Below, one piece after another: positions 1 to 8,335 of a DNA stretch of 64,000 nt; within the stretch, counting starts at the first letter, position 1, and every line of letters begins with the position of its first letter. Source of the stretch: Oceanitalea stevensii. Lineage in GTDB: Bacteria; Actinomycetota; Actinomycetes; Actinomycetales; Actinomycetaceae. Under the pieces are notes generated by a model. That model was not told the origin of the DNA. It saw nothing but the letters and a program-made list of their open reading frames with translations, and made no database searches. Location: NCBI RefSeq assembly GCF_014837105.1, contig NZ_JACSPO010000001.1:811662-875661 (forward strand). Direction: 5' to 3'. The translations under genes and the position numbers were made by a program.

Positions 1-1086
1 GGGCACGTCGGCGACCTCGAGACGCAGCTGGAACTGCGTCGTCACCTCCTCGCCGCCGAGCAGCGGGAGATCGGCGTAGCGGGACTCGGCCGGCCCGCGC
101 CCGCCGGAGACGCGGTTGCGCCCGGCCGCGACGACGTCGCCGAGCACCGCGGACGCCGTCGGCGCCCCGCCGGCACCCTGCCCGTAGAACATGAGCCGGC
201 CGGCGGCCTCGGTGTCGACGACGACGGCGTTGTAGGCGCCGTGGACCGCGGCCAGCGGGTGCTCGAGCGGCAGCAGCGCGGGGTGGACCCGCACCGAGAT
301 GCCCTCCCCGGCCGCGGTGGTGCGCCGCTCGGCGACGGCGAGCAGCTTGATGACGTGGTGCCCGCGGGTCGCGGCCTCGACGTCGGCGGCCGTGACGTAG
401 CGGATCCCCTCGACGGGGACGTCGTCGATGCTCACCCGGGTGTGGAAGGCGAGGGAGGCGAGGATGGCGATCTTCGCGGCGGCGTCGTGGCCGTCGATGT
501 CCGCCGTCGGGTCGGCCTCCGCGTAGCCCAGGGCCTGCGCGTCGGCGAGCGCCTCGCCGAAGCCGACGCCGCGGGAGGTCATCTCGTCGAGGATGAAGTT
601 CGTCGTGCCGTTGACGATGCCGACGACGCGGCGCACGTGGTCCCCGGCGAAGGACTCGCGCACCCCGCGCACGACGGGGACGGCGCCGGCGACGGCGGCC
701 TCGAAGTAGAGGTCGACCCCGCGCTCCTCGGCGGCCTCGTAGAGCTCGGGGCCGTGGGCGGCGAGCAGGGCCTTGTTCGCGGTGACGACTCCCGCGCCGG
801 CCTCGATCGCCTCGAGGACGAGGCTGCGGGCCGGCTCGATGCCGCCCATGAGCTCGACGACGAGGTCCGCGCCGCGGACGAGGCCGGACGCGTCGGTGGT
901 GAGCAGCCGGGTGTCGACGACGTCGGCACGGGGAACGGTGGTGTCCCGGACGGCGATGCCCACGACCTCGAGCCGGGCCCCGGTCCGCGCGGTGAGGTCG
1001 TCGGCCTGCTCGGTCAGCAGCCGCACCACCTCGGTCCCGACGGTCCCGCACCCGAGCACGGCGACGCGTAGCGCCCGCTCACTCAT
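1..1086 (-). CDS. hom: Homoserine dehydrogenase, 3' end cut by window edge
   Basis: The enzyme makes homoserine from aspartate semialdehyde with NAD(P)H, the branch step toward threonine and methionine. The visible 362 residues start at ATG 1086 behind a purine-rich GAGGAAGAGGAG ribosome site. They show the Rossmann glycine motif GCGTVG (residues 12-17), the VTANKALL stretch, NGTTNFIL and the family signature EADPTADIDG. No stop codon is reached before base 1, so the C-terminal part, normally an ACT regulatory domain, is missing. It lies downstream of argS-lysA on the same strand, but a hairpin and its own -10 box stand in between, so it is probably transcribed separately. Confidence 0.95.
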   Translation of the reverse strand, partial: MSERALRVAVLGCGTVGTEVVRLLTEQADDLTARTGARLEVVGIAVRDTTVPRADVVDTRLLTTDASGLVRGADLVVELMGGIEPARSLVLEAIEAGAGVVTANKALLAAHGPELYEAAEERGVDLYFEAAVAGAVPVVRGVRESFAGDHVRRVVGIVNGTTNFILDEMTSRGVGFGEALADAQALGYAEADPTADIDGHDAAAKIAILASLAFHTRVSIDDVPVEGIRYVTAADVEAATRGHHVIKLLAVAERRTTAAGEGISVRVHPALLPLEHPLAAVHGAYNAVVVDTEAAGRLMFYGQGAGGAPTASAVLGDVVAAGRNRVSGGRGPAESRYADLPLLGGEEVTTQFQLRLEVADVP

Positions 1087-1116
1087 CGACTACTCCTCTT
1101 CCTCGGTGCCGCGGTC

Positions 1117-1122
1117 AGGATA
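1117..1122 (-). promoter_or_regulatory. Putative -10 box of hom
   Basis: TATCCT on the minus strand lies 30 bases upstream of the hom ATG. This leaves room for a short leader carrying the ribosome-binding site. No clear -35 box is seen. Confidence 0.4.
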
Positions 1123-1188
1123 CGGGCGACGCAGGGCCCGCCCGCCCACGCGTCCACGTGCTGTCGGCCCCCGCGCCACACCCCCGTC

Positions 1189-1230
1189 GCCGACAGCCGG
1201 ATTCCTCCGACGGAGCATCCGGCTGTCGGC
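1189..1230. terminator. Long intergenic hairpin, family A copy 1
   Basis: The perfect 14-base arms GCCGACAGCCGGAT and ATCCGGCTGTCGGC flank an inner CTCCG/CGGAG stem. The hairpin lies just after the lysA stop and before hom. Its left arm and inner stem nearly match the hairpin at 18745-18788 (GCCGASAGCCGGATTCCTCC), so it is a member of a repeated family. A role in ending lysA transcripts is inferred; there is no T-run. Confidence 0.7.
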
Positions 1231-1258
1231 GCACCACGGGGTGCGGCGGGGGGATGTG

Positions 1259-2629
1259 TCAGCCGACGTCGAGGGCGAGGAGGTCGTCCTCGGTCTCGGG
1301 CCGCACGACGTACCGGGCCTGCCCGTCGCGCACGGCGAGCACGCCCGGGCGCGGCAGGAGGTTGTAGTTCGAGGCCATCGAGCGCCCGTAGGCGCCGGTG
1401 GCGGGCACGGCGAGGAGGTCACCGGAGGTGACGTCGCCCGGCAGGAGGACGTCACGCACGACGATGTCCCCGCTCTCGCAGTGCTTGCCCACGACCCGGG
1501 ACACGACGGCGGGCGCCTCGCTGCGGCGGTTCGCGACGGCGGCGGTGTAGGCGGCGTCGTAGAGGGCGGTGCGGATGTTGTCGCTCATCCCGCCGTCGAC
1601 GGAGACGTAGCGGCGCTCGGTGCCGTCCTCCGTCGTCACCGGCTTGACCGTGCCGACCCGGTAGAGGGTCAGGCCCGCCGGGCCGACGACGGCGCGCCCC
1701 GGCTCGACCGACACCCGCGGCGGCGGGGTGGCGAGCTCGGCGGACAGGCGGCGCACGACGTCGGCGAGGGCCGGGGCGATCTGCGCGGGCGTGGGCGGGA
1801 GGTCCCCGCCGGTGTAGGAGATGCCGTAGCCGCCGCCGAGGTCCACCTCGGGCATGAGCGTGCCGGTCTCGGCGGCCACCTCGGCGCGCAGGCGCAGGAG
1901 CGCACCGGCGGCGACCTCGAAGCCGGACAGGTCGAGGATCTGGGAGCCGATGTGGGAGTGCAGCCCCAGGAGCGTGAGCTCGGGGCGCGCGAGGACGGCG
2001 TCGACGGCGGCGCGGGCGGCGCCGCTCGTGAGGGACAGGCCGAACTTCTGGTCCTCGTGGGCGGTGGCGATGAAGTCGTGGCCACCGGCGTGGACGCCGG
2101 TCGTCACGCGCACCATGACGGGCGCGGGCAGGTCGAGCCGCCCGGCGAGGTCGGCGAGGTGCTCGATCTCCCCGAGGGAGTCGACGACGATGCGCCCCAC
2201 CCCGGCCCGCAGCGCCCGCTCGAGCTCGGCGTCGGACTTGTTGTTGCCGTGCAGCGCGACCCTGTCCCCCGGCACGCCGGCGCGCAGCGCCACGGCGAGC
2301 TCCCCGCCCGTGGACACGTCCACGTGCATGCCCTCCTCGGCCACCCAGCGGTCGACGGCGACGGACGCGAAGGCCTTGCTCGCGTAGTAGACGTCCGCAC
2401 CGGCGAGGTCGGCGAAGGCCTCGGTGAAGGCGGTGACGAAGGCGCGGGCGCGGCCGCGCAGGTCCGCCTCGTCGAGGACGTAGACGGGGGTGCGGTGCTC
2501 GGCGGCGATGTCACGCACGTCGATGCCGCCCACCTCGAGGCTGCCGTCGGCGGTGCGGCGGACCGAGCCCGCCCACGGGGTGCTGGGGTCCGCGGCGGAC
2601 GGCTCGGGCGCCGTCGTCGGGGCGCTCAC
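1259..2629 (-). CDS. lysA: Diaminopimelate decarboxylase
   Basis: This PLP enzyme carries out the last step of lysine synthesis, decarboxylating meso-diaminopimelate. The 456-residue protein has the PLP lysine in YYASK (K85), the glycine-rich phosphate-binding GGGYGISY, EPGRAVVG and the C-terminal CESGD motif that completes the active site across the dimer. The length fits the family. The GTG start at 2629 overlaps the argS stop (GTGA), so the two genes are translationally coupled. The argS-lysA order followed by hom is common in actinobacteria, which supports the call. Confidence 0.96.
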   Translation of the reverse strand: MSAPTTAPEPSAADPSTPWAGSVRRTADGSLEVGGIDVRDIAAEHRTPVYVLDEADLRGRARAFVTAFTEAFADLAGADVYYASKAFASVAVDRWVAEEGMHVDVSTGGELAVALRAGVPGDRVALHGNNKSDAELERALRAGVGRIVVDSLGEIEHLADLAGRLDLPAPVMVRVTTGVHAGGHDFIATAHEDQKFGLSLTSGAARAAVDAVLARPELTLLGLHSHIGSQILDLSGFEVAAGALLRLRAEVAAETGTLMPEVDLGGGYGISYTGGDLPPTPAQIAPALADVVRRLSAELATPPPRVSVEPGRAVVGPAGLTLYRVGTVKPVTTEDGTERRYVSVDGGMSDNIRTALYDAAYTAAVANRRSEAPAVVSRVVGKHCESGDIVVRDVLLPGDVTSGDLLAVPATGAYGRSMASNYNLLPRPGVLAVRDGQARYVVRPETEDDLLALDVG

Positions 2630-4275
2630 ATGCGCTCCGGGGCGGAGACGCCGAGGAGGCGCAGACCGTTGGCGATGACCTGGCCGGTGGCGTCGTTGAG
2701 CCACAGCCGGGTGCGGTGGACGTCCTCGACGGGGTCCTCCCCGCGCGGGGAGACCCGGCTCTGGTCGTACCAGCGGTGGTAGGCCGCGGCGAGGTCCTCG
2801 AGGTAGCGCGCCACGCGGTGCGGCTCGCGCAGGCGGGCGGCACGGGCGACCAGCTCGGGGAAGCCGGCGAGGTGGCCGAGCAGCACGCTGTCCGCCTCGC
2901 TGCCGATGAGCGTGGGGTCGAAGGCGTCCTCGCGGCGCACGCCGTGCTGCTCCGCGTTGCGGCTCACGTTGCGGATGCGGGCGTGCGCGTACTGGACGTA
3001 GTAGACGGGGTTGTCCATGTTCTTCTCGCGCAGCTTCTCCCCGTCCAGGCTCAGCGGGGAGTCCGCGGGGAAGCGCGCGAGGGTGTAGCGGACGGGGTCG
3101 GTGCCGATCCACTCGATGAGGTCGCTCAGCTCGATGATGTTGCCGGCGCGCTTGCTCAGCCGGGCCCCGGCGACGGACACGAGCTGGCCGATGAGGACCT
3201 CGATGTTGACCTCGGGGTCGTCGCCCGCGCAGGCCGCGATCGCCTTGAGCCGGTTGACGTAGCCGTGGTGGTCGGCACCGAGGAGGTAGATCTTCTCGGG
3301 GAAGCCGCGGTCCTTCTTCGACAGGTAGTACGCGGCGTCCGCGGCGAAGTACGTGGGGGTGCCGTCGGCGCGGATGAGGACGCGGTCCTTGTCGTCACCG
3401 AAGTCGGTGGTGCGCAGCCAGACGGCGCCGTCGGCGTCGTAGACGTGCCCCTGCTCGCGCAGACGCGCGACGGCGGTCTCGACGGCACCGCTGCCGTGGA
3501 GCTCGCGCTCGGAGAAGTAGACGTCGAAGTGGACCTCGAACTCGGCGAGGACCTCCTGGATCTCGCCGAGCTGGAGCCGGTAGCCGGTCTCCCGGGCGAC
3601 GGCGACGGCCTCGTCCTCGGGCAGCTCGAGGAGGTCGGGGCGCTGGGCGAGCACCTTGCGGGCGAGCTGGGTGACGTACTCGCCGCGGTACCCGCCCTCG
3701 GGGACCTCGGTGCCGGCGGCCCGGGCGAGGACCGAGGCGCCGAACTTGTCCATCTGGGCACCGGCGTCGTTGATGTAGTACTCCGGCGTCACGTCGGCGC
3801 CGGAGGCGCGGAGCAGCCGGACGAGGGCGTCGCCGAGCGCCGCCCACCGGGTGTGACCGATGTGGAGGGGGCCGGTGGGGTTGGCCGAGACGAACTCGAG
3901 GTTGACGGCGTGGCCGGCGAGAGCCTCGTTGCGGCCGTAGGCCTCCCCCGTCTCGACGATCGACCGGGCGAGCTCACCCGCGGCACCGGCCTCGAGGCGG
4001 ATGTTGAGGAAGCCCGGGCCCGCCACGGAGGCCTCCGCGACACCGGCCGCCCCGCCGAGGCGCTCGGCGAGCATCTCGGCGAGTGCGCGCGGGTTCGTGC
4101 CGGCCTTCTTGGCCAGCTGCATCGCGACGTTCGTCGCCCAGTCCCCGTGCTCCCGCTGTCGCGGGCGCTCGACCTTGACCTCGCCGATCTCCTCGGCGGA
4201 CAGGGCCAGGGTGCCGTCGGCGACGGCGTCAAGGAGGCAGGAGCGGATGAGCGCGGCGAGTTCGGTCGGAGTCAC
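2626..4275 (-). CDS. argS: Arginyl-tRNA synthetase
   Basis: A class I synthetase that charges tRNA-Arg. The 549-residue protein has an N-terminal Add-1 type tRNA-binding region (REHGDWATNVAMQL), the HIGH motif in GPLHIGHTRWA, a degenerate KMSK loop (ARLSKRAGN), and a C-terminal DALR anticodon-binding domain ending in LRLLGVSAPERM. I chose GTG 4275 because VTPTELAALIRSC matches the usual family N-terminus. A TTG at 4290 is a possible alternative. It is first in the argS-lysA unit and about 1.1 kb from a tRNA-Arg gene, although that gene is on the other strand. Confidence 0.95.
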   Translation of the reverse strand: MTPTELAALIRSCLLDAVADGTLALSAEEIGEVKVERPRQREHGDWATNVAMQLAKKAGTNPRALAEMLAERLGGAAGVAEASVAGPGFLNIRLEAGAAGELARSIVETGEAYGRNEALAGHAVNLEFVSANPTGPLHIGHTRWAALGDALVRLLRASGADVTPEYYINDAGAQMDKFGASVLARAAGTEVPEGGYRGEYVTQLARKVLAQRPDLLELPEDEAVAVARETGYRLQLGEIQEVLAEFEVHFDVYFSERELHGSGAVETAVARLREQGHVYDADGAVWLRTTDFGDDKDRVLIRADGTPTYFAADAAYYLSKKDRGFPEKIYLLGADHHGYVNRLKAIAACAGDDPEVNIEVLIGQLVSVAGARLSKRAGNIIELSDLIEWIGTDPVRYTLARFPADSPLSLDGEKLREKNMDNPVYYVQYAHARIRNVSRNAEQHGVRREDAFDPTLIGSEADSVLLGHLAGFPELVARAARLREPHRVARYLEDLAAAYHRWYDQSRVSPRGEDPVEDVHRTRLWLNDATGQVIANGLRLLGVSAPERM

Positions 4276-4317
4276 CGAACCAGGGTACAAGTGCCGCGAT
4301 CCCCTCCCGTGCGTGGG

Positions 4318-5205
4318 CTACAGCGGCAGGCTGGCGTAGAACTGGCTCACGTAGTCGGCGCTGCCGGTGATCTGCAGGACGTGACCGCGGTCGGTGGTCC
4401 AGATGTAGCGGCCGCGCTCGTCCTCGAGGAAGAAGGCCCAGAAGGTGCCGGTCTCGTTGGTGTACGTGTCACCGGTGTCGACCTGCTCGCCGTCCACGGC
4501 CTCGACCATCTCGGCGGCGAAGGCGTCGGCGGCCTCGTTGTCGGGCCACAGGGTCGCCCGCATCTCGATGGTCTCGTCGCCGCTCTCGTAGGTGCCGCGG
4601 TAGGCCTCGACCGCCCCGTTGACACGGTCGTCGGGGGTGAAGCCCTCCTCGGACAGCTCGAAGGTGAGGTCACCGACGGAGACGGTCTCGTCGAGGTCGG
4701 CGAGCAGCTCGGAGGCGGGCTCCGCGCTCGGGTCCTCCGTCGTGGCGCTCGGCTCCGGCTCCTCGGTCGGCTCCTCGCTGGTCGAGGGCTCCGTCGGCTC
4801 CTCGGTCTCCTCCGGCGTGGTGGTCGCCTCCGCCGTCGGGGTCGGCGACGTCGCGGGCGCCGGGTCCTCGTCGTCCCCGCCCAGGAGGAGGGCCGCGGCG
4901 ATGCCGCCGGCCACGAGGAGGACGACGACGGCGATGACGGCGGGCAGCACCCACCGCGGGCGCCCGCCGTCGGGCTCGGGCTCCGGCTCCGGCTCGGTGG
5001 TGCTCGCGTCGGAGTAGATCGTGCGGCCGGGGTCGGGGGCCTGGCCGTAGCTCGCGGCCGGGTAGGCCGCGGTCGTGTCGTCCGCGGGCGGGGTCTGCGG
5101 CGCGTCGTAGGGCGAACGCGCGAAACCCTCGCCCTCGTCGGGGGTGCGGGGGGCGTCGTCGTCGGACGGTTCGGGCGTCGGGCCCGTGGGCGGCTGCTGG
5201 CTCAT
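4318..5205 (-). CDS. Membrane-anchored extracytoplasmic protein of unknown function
   Basis: The 295-residue protein starts at ATG 5205 behind a GAAGGAG ribosome site. In order it shows a Pro/Asp/Glu-rich disordered cytoplasmic N-terminus (about 1-85), one transmembrane helix (VLPAVIAVVVLLVAGGI and following), a Thr/Glu/Pro-rich external linker, and a C-terminal domain of about 120 residues with no motif I recognise. The architecture is that of many actinobacterial surface proteins with a small sensor or binding domain on a stalk. It may be a single-gene unit, ending 42 bases beyond the argS start. Function unknown. Confidence 0.8.
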   Translation of the reverse strand: MSQQPPTGPTPEPSDDDAPRTPDEGEGFARSPYDAPQTPPADDTTAAYPAASYGQAPDPGRTIYSDASTTEPEPEPEPDGGRPRWVLPAVIAVVVLLVAGGIAAALLLGGDDEDPAPATSPTPTAEATTTPEETEEPTEPSTSEEPTEEPEPSATTEDPSAEPASELLADLDETVSVGDLTFELSEEGFTPDDRVNGAVEAYRGTYESGDETIEMRATLWPDNEAADAFAAEMVEAVDGEQVDTGDTYTNETGTFWAFFLEDERGRYIWTTDRGHVLQITGSADYVSQFYASLPL

Positions 5206-5290
5206 GTCGTCTCCTTCACGTCCGGCGCGGGAACGCCTGGGAAGTGCGGCGTCCACCCTAGGACCTCATCCTCCCCCTGTCTCTCCACGA

Positions 5291-5322
5291 CCGCCGGACG
5301 TGGCGGGCGCCACGTCCGGCGG
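5291..5322. promoter_or_regulatory. Perfect 15-bp inverted repeat between divergent genes
   Basis: CCGCCGGACGTGGCG and its exact complement are separated by two bases. The repeat sits between the start of the minus-strand membrane protein (5205) and the plus-strand tRNA-Arg (5368), where no terminator is expected. It could be an operator for one or both, or a hairpin blocking antisense readthrough. Confidence 0.55.
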
Positions 5323-5367
5323 ATGTGAGGATGACGCGCCGCCCCTGATAGCATCGCCGAGCGTCGT

Positions 5368-5440
5368 GCCCCTGTAGCTCAGTGGATAGAGCGTCTGCCT
5401 CCGGAGCAGAAGGTCGCTGGTTCGAGTCCAGTCGGGGGCA
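5368..5440 (+). tRNA. tRNA-Arg (anticodon CCG)
   Basis: The cloverleaf is complete: acceptor arms GCCCCTG and CGGGGGC with one G-U pair, D-arm GCTCAGTGGATAGAGC, anticodon stem TCTGC/GCAGA around the loop CTCCGGA, T-arm containing GGTTCGAGTCC, and discriminator A. The anticodon CCG reads CGG arginine codons. CCA is not encoded (the gene is followed by CTC). Confidence 0.97.
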
Positions 5441-5469
5441 CTCATGCTGCCCGGAGGCGGGCGGCCGGC

Positions 5470-6060
5470 TCAGGCCGGGGCCCACCACCGCGGCAGGGCG
5501 GACATGATCTCCCGCGAGCGGGTGACGGAGTCGGTCGTGTCCTGCGCCGCCCACACCCCGACCGCCGCCGCGCAGGCAGCGCCGACCATCTGGGCCGCCG
5601 TCATCTCGTCGATGTCGATGACCCGCCCGCGCTCGGCTAACCGGTGGTGGGCCTCGAGCGCCCGCTCGGCGAGGGCGTCGGCGACGATCCGCTGGAACTG
5701 GTGGTCGCCGTCGCTGGCGAAGAGCCGGCGGTACGTGGGGCGGTTCCCGGCGATGTGGTCGAGCATCCCCGCCAGGGCGGCGCCGTAGGCCTCGGACACC
5801 CCGTCCATGTCCTCCGGGAGGCTCGCGACGTCCACGGACGCGAGGTCGTTGATGAGGGACGAGTACATGTAGCCGGCGAACTCGGCGACCGAGGAGAAGT
5901 GCTTGTAGAAGGTCGTCCGGTGGATGCCGGCAACCCGGCACAGCTCCGAGACGTTGATCTCGCTGATCGACTGGTCCTCGAGGAGGGTGGTCATGGCACG
6001 CTCCAGGAGCGCCAGCGTGCGCCGCGTGCGCGGGTCGGTGTGCGACTCGTGGAGGGTCAT
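5470..6060 (-). CDS. TetR-family transcriptional regulator
   Basis: The 196-residue DNA-binding protein has an N-terminal helix-turn-helix (INVSELCRVAGIHRTTFYKHF, about residues 34-54) and a variable C-terminal ligand or dimerisation region. I chose ATG 6060 because DPRTRRTLALLERAM is the usual distance before the helix-turn-helix. A GTG at 6105 overlaps the preceding phosphodiesterase stop (GTGA) and would add 15 residues, so it remains possible. A near-palindrome (TTGTGCACCA, 6068-6077) just ahead of the ATG could be its own operator. Ligand and targets are unknown. Confidence 0.88.
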   Translation of the reverse strand: MTLHESHTDPRTRRTLALLERAMTTLLEDQSISEINVSELCRVAGIHRTTFYKHFSSVAEFAGYMYSSLINDLASVDVASLPEDMDGVSEAYGAALAGMLDHIAGNRPTYRRLFASDGDHQFQRIVADALAERALEAHHRLAERGRVIDIDEMTAAQMVGAACAAAVGVWAAQDTTDSVTRSREIMSALPRWWAPA

Positions 6061-6101
6061 CGCCACATTGTGCACCACCTCACCCCCCGGGAGGGGGCTG
6101 T

Positions 6102-6959
6102 TCACACGTCGGCCGGAAAGGCCGCGGAACCGTCACCGTGGGCGCCGTCGTCCCACTGCCCGCGGGCGCGCAGGACGCCGCGCAGCACCGTCGGCCGGTC
6201 GGTGACCAGGCCGTCGACACCGAGGTCGAGGAGCCGGTGCATGGTGGGGGCGTCGTCGATGGTCCACACGTGGACCTCCAGGCCCAGGCGGTGGGCACGC
6301 CGGACGAAGGCGGGGGTGACGACCGGGACGCCACGGTGGCGCACGGGCACCTGCACGCACACGGCGCGGTCCGTCGTCGTGCCCGACGGCGTGGGGACGC
6401 CGCGCAGGGGGACGCCGAGCGTCGCGCCGACGACGAGCCGGGCGGTCTCCTGCCGGGCGAGGCTCGTGGCGACCCGTCCCTGGGTGGCCCGGCGCACGAC
6501 CTCCACCCGGCGGTCGGAGAAGGACGCGAGGCAGACGCGGTCGCCCGCTCCCGCCTCGGCGATCGTGCGGAGCGCCGGCCCGACGACGCCGTCCTCCTTG
6601 AGGTCGATGTTGAGGCGCAGGCGCGGGAAGTCCCGCAGCGCCTCGTCGAGCCGCACGAGGGACCCGCCGGAGCGGTCCCGCAGCCGCGCGGCCTGCTCCC
6701 ACGTCAGCGCGGCGAGGGGACCGTGGCCGTCGGTCGTCCGGTCGAGCGTGGGGTCGTGGTGGAGGACGACGACACCGTCCGCGGTGCAGCGGACGTCCGT
6801 CTCGAAGTAGCGGTAGCCGAGGGCCTCGACGTGCTCCAGGGCGGCGCGGGAGTTCTCCGGCACCTCCGCCCCTCCCCCGCGGTGCGCGAGCGCGGCCGGG
6901 CCGTGCCGGTCGAGGTAGGGGGTCCCTCCGGCGCGGCCGCCGCTCAGGAGGCCGTGCAC
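6102..6959 (-). CDS. Glycerophosphodiester phosphodiesterase
   Basis: It hydrolyses glycerophosphodiesters to glycerol 3-phosphate and an alcohol. The 285-residue TIM-barrel protein has the family motifs near the N-terminus: AHRGG, PENSRAAL, FETDVR and HHDPTLDRTT, plus NIDLKE in the middle and VWTIDD near the C-terminus. No signal peptide is seen, so it is probably cytoplasmic. The GTG start at 6959 overlaps the end of the upstream M23 gene by 16 bases, suggesting one transcript M23-GDPD-TetR. Confidence 0.93.
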   Translation of the reverse strand: MHGLLSGGRAGGTPYLDRHGPAALAHRGGGAEVPENSRAALEHVEALGYRYFETDVRCTADGVVVLHHDPTLDRTTDGHGPLAALTWEQAARLRDRSGGSLVRLDEALRDFPRLRLNIDLKEDGVVGPALRTIAEAGAGDRVCLASFSDRRVEVVRRATQGRVATSLARQETARLVVGATLGVPLRGVPTPSGTTTDRAVCVQVPVRHRGVPVVTPAFVRRAHRLGLEVHVWTIDDAPTMHRLLDLGVDGLVTDRPTVLRGVLRARGQWDDGAHGDGSAAFPADV

Positions 6960-8227
6960 TGGTTCGGGGCGACCAGGGTGAGGCCGAGCGAGGCGAGGAA
7001 GGGCAGCGGGTCGACCGTCGTGCCGTAGGCGCGGGTCGGGAAGGGGTTGCGCGGGCGGGGCTCCGGCTCCTCCGACGGCTCCTCGCTGGGCTCCTCCGAC
7101 GGCTCCGGGCTGGGGGTCTCGGTGGGGTCCGGGCTGGGGGTCTCGCTGGGGTCCGGGCTAGGCGTCTTGCTGGGGTCCGGGCTGGGGGTCTCGCTCGGGT
7201 CGGGACTGGGCGTCTCGCTGGGGTCCGGGCTGGGCGTCTCGCTGGGGTCCGGGCTGGGCGTCTCGCTCGGGTCCGGACTGGGCGTCTCGCTCGGGTCCGG
7301 ACTGGGCGTCTCGCTCGGGTCCGGGCTCGGCGTCTCGTCCTCGCCCGGCGTCTCGTCCTCGCCCGGCGTCTCGTCCTCGCCCGGCGTCTCGTCCTCGCCC
7401 GGCGTCTCGTCCTCGCCGGGCGTCTTGTCGTCGCTCGGCGTCTTGTCGTCGCTCGGGCTCGGGGCGGAGCTGAGGACCATGGCGGTGGACGTCCGGGTGA
7501 CCGGGGTCTTCGTCAGCCCGAGGCCGGCGTCGGAGGTGTGGATCTCGAAGTGGAGGTGCGGGCCGGTGGAGTTGCCGTTGCTCCCCACCTCGGCGATGAC
7601 CTCACCGGCGCGCACGTGCTGCCCGGGCTCGACGAAGACGCCCTCGGGGTACATGTGGACGTACCAGCTGTAGAAGGTCGTGTCGCGGACCGTGTGCTCG
7701 ATGATGACGAGCTCGCTGGAGCGGCCCAGGCGCCCGGCGCCGGTGTAGACGACCGTGCCGTCGGTGACGGCGTGGATGGGCGTGCCGAGCGGGGCGGCGA
7801 AGTCCACGCCCATGTGGAGGGAGTAGGTGCCGAAGATCGGGTGGGTGCGGTAGCCGTAGGGCGAGGTCACCCGGTAGGTGCCCGGGGCCACCGGGTAGCT
7901 CGCGCACAGCGGGGAGTCGCTGAAGGGGTCGGTGTGCGCCTTGAGGGTGGCGACCGACTCGGCGACGAGCGTGACACCGCCGCCGAGACCGAAGGTCTCC
8001 ACGGGCTCGGCCTCGAGGGTGAGGTCCGCCGTGACGAACGCACCGCCCGGCACCTTCGTGGGGCTCGGTGCCGCCGTCCCGGCGGTCGTCAGGGCCGTGG
8101 CGCCGACGAGGAGGGCGGCGCAGCCGAGCAGTCCCGCGCGCCGGAGCCGTGCCAGCCCGCCGGGACGCGCACCAATTGCAGGAGCGTCGGCGGTAGGCGC
8201 CGGCAAACCCCCTGCAGTGAGTGACAT
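6944..8227 (-). CDS. Secreted M23 peptidase with long Pro/Ser/Asp repeat tail
   Basis: A 427-residue LytM-type cell-wall peptidase. ATG 8227 follows an AAGGGG ribosome site. An N-terminal export segment (GLARLRRAGLLGCAALLVGA) leads to the M23 domain at about 125-265, whose zinc ligands are seen in LHMGVDFAAP (H, D) and GPHLHFEIH (HxH). After it come two DDKTP units, five GEDETP units, nine degenerate SPDPSETP units and several SEEP units, then a short end with a single Cys (APNQCTAS). The tail probably spans the cell wall. Its M23 domain closely resembles that of the next gene upstream, so the two are paralogues. Confidence 0.92.
   Translation of the reverse strand: MSLTAGGLPAPTADAPAIGARPGGLARLRRAGLLGCAALLVGATALTTAGTAAPSPTKVPGGAFVTADLTLEAEPVETFGLGGGVTLVAESVATLKAHTDPFSDSPLCASYPVAPGTYRVTSPYGYRTHPIFGTYSLHMGVDFAAPLGTPIHAVTDGTVVYTGAGRLGRSSELVIIEHTVRDTTFYSWYVHMYPEGVFVEPGQHVRAGEVIAEVGSNGNSTGPHLHFEIHTSDAGLGLTKTPVTRTSTAMVLSSAPSPSDDKTPSDDKTPGEDETPGEDETPGEDETPGEDETPGEDETPSPDPSETPSPDPSETPSPDPSETPSPDPSETPSPDPSETPSPDPSETPSPDPSKTPSPDPSETPSPDPTETPSPEPSEEPSEEPSEEPEPRPRNPFPTRAYGTTVDPLPFLASLGLTLVAPNQCTAS
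7068..7456 (-). repeat. Tandem repeats encoding the M23 tail
   Basis: About nine 24-base units (SPDPSETP) and five 18-base units (GEDETP) run head to tail within the M23 gene, flanked by shorter SEEP and DDKTP units. The copies differ mostly by synonymous changes. Such an array is prone to copy-number change by slippage or recombination. Confidence 0.85.
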
Positions 8228-8272
8228 CCACGTCCCCTTGCGATCTCGGCCGCGCAGGCACGCGGCCGGCCC

Positions 8273-8302
8273 AGCGTAACCGAGGTCACACGCCCGGGTC
8301 CA
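8273..8302 (-). promoter_or_regulatory. Putative promoter of the M23 gene
   Basis: On the minus strand, -35 TGGACC (8297-8302) and -10 TACGCT (8273-8278) are 18 bases apart. A GGCCGCG/CGCGGCC hairpin (8248-8267) would lie at the very start of the mRNA. The neighbouring paralogue has the same arrangement. Confidence 0.4.
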
Positions 8303-8335
8303 TCCGCCCATCGGGCAGACCGAAGGGCAGCGTCC

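Noticed and set aside
2716..5328. An 870-codon open frame on the plus strand opposite argS and the membrane protein gene
   Set aside because: It crosses the coding strands of two well-supported genes and is made of Val/Gly/Glu-rich antisense sequence.
8228..8335. Possible c-di-AMP (ydaO) riboswitch upstream of the M23 gene, as in other actinobacteria
   Set aside because: The leader is only about 39 bases from the likely transcription start and has none of the conserved riboswitch core.
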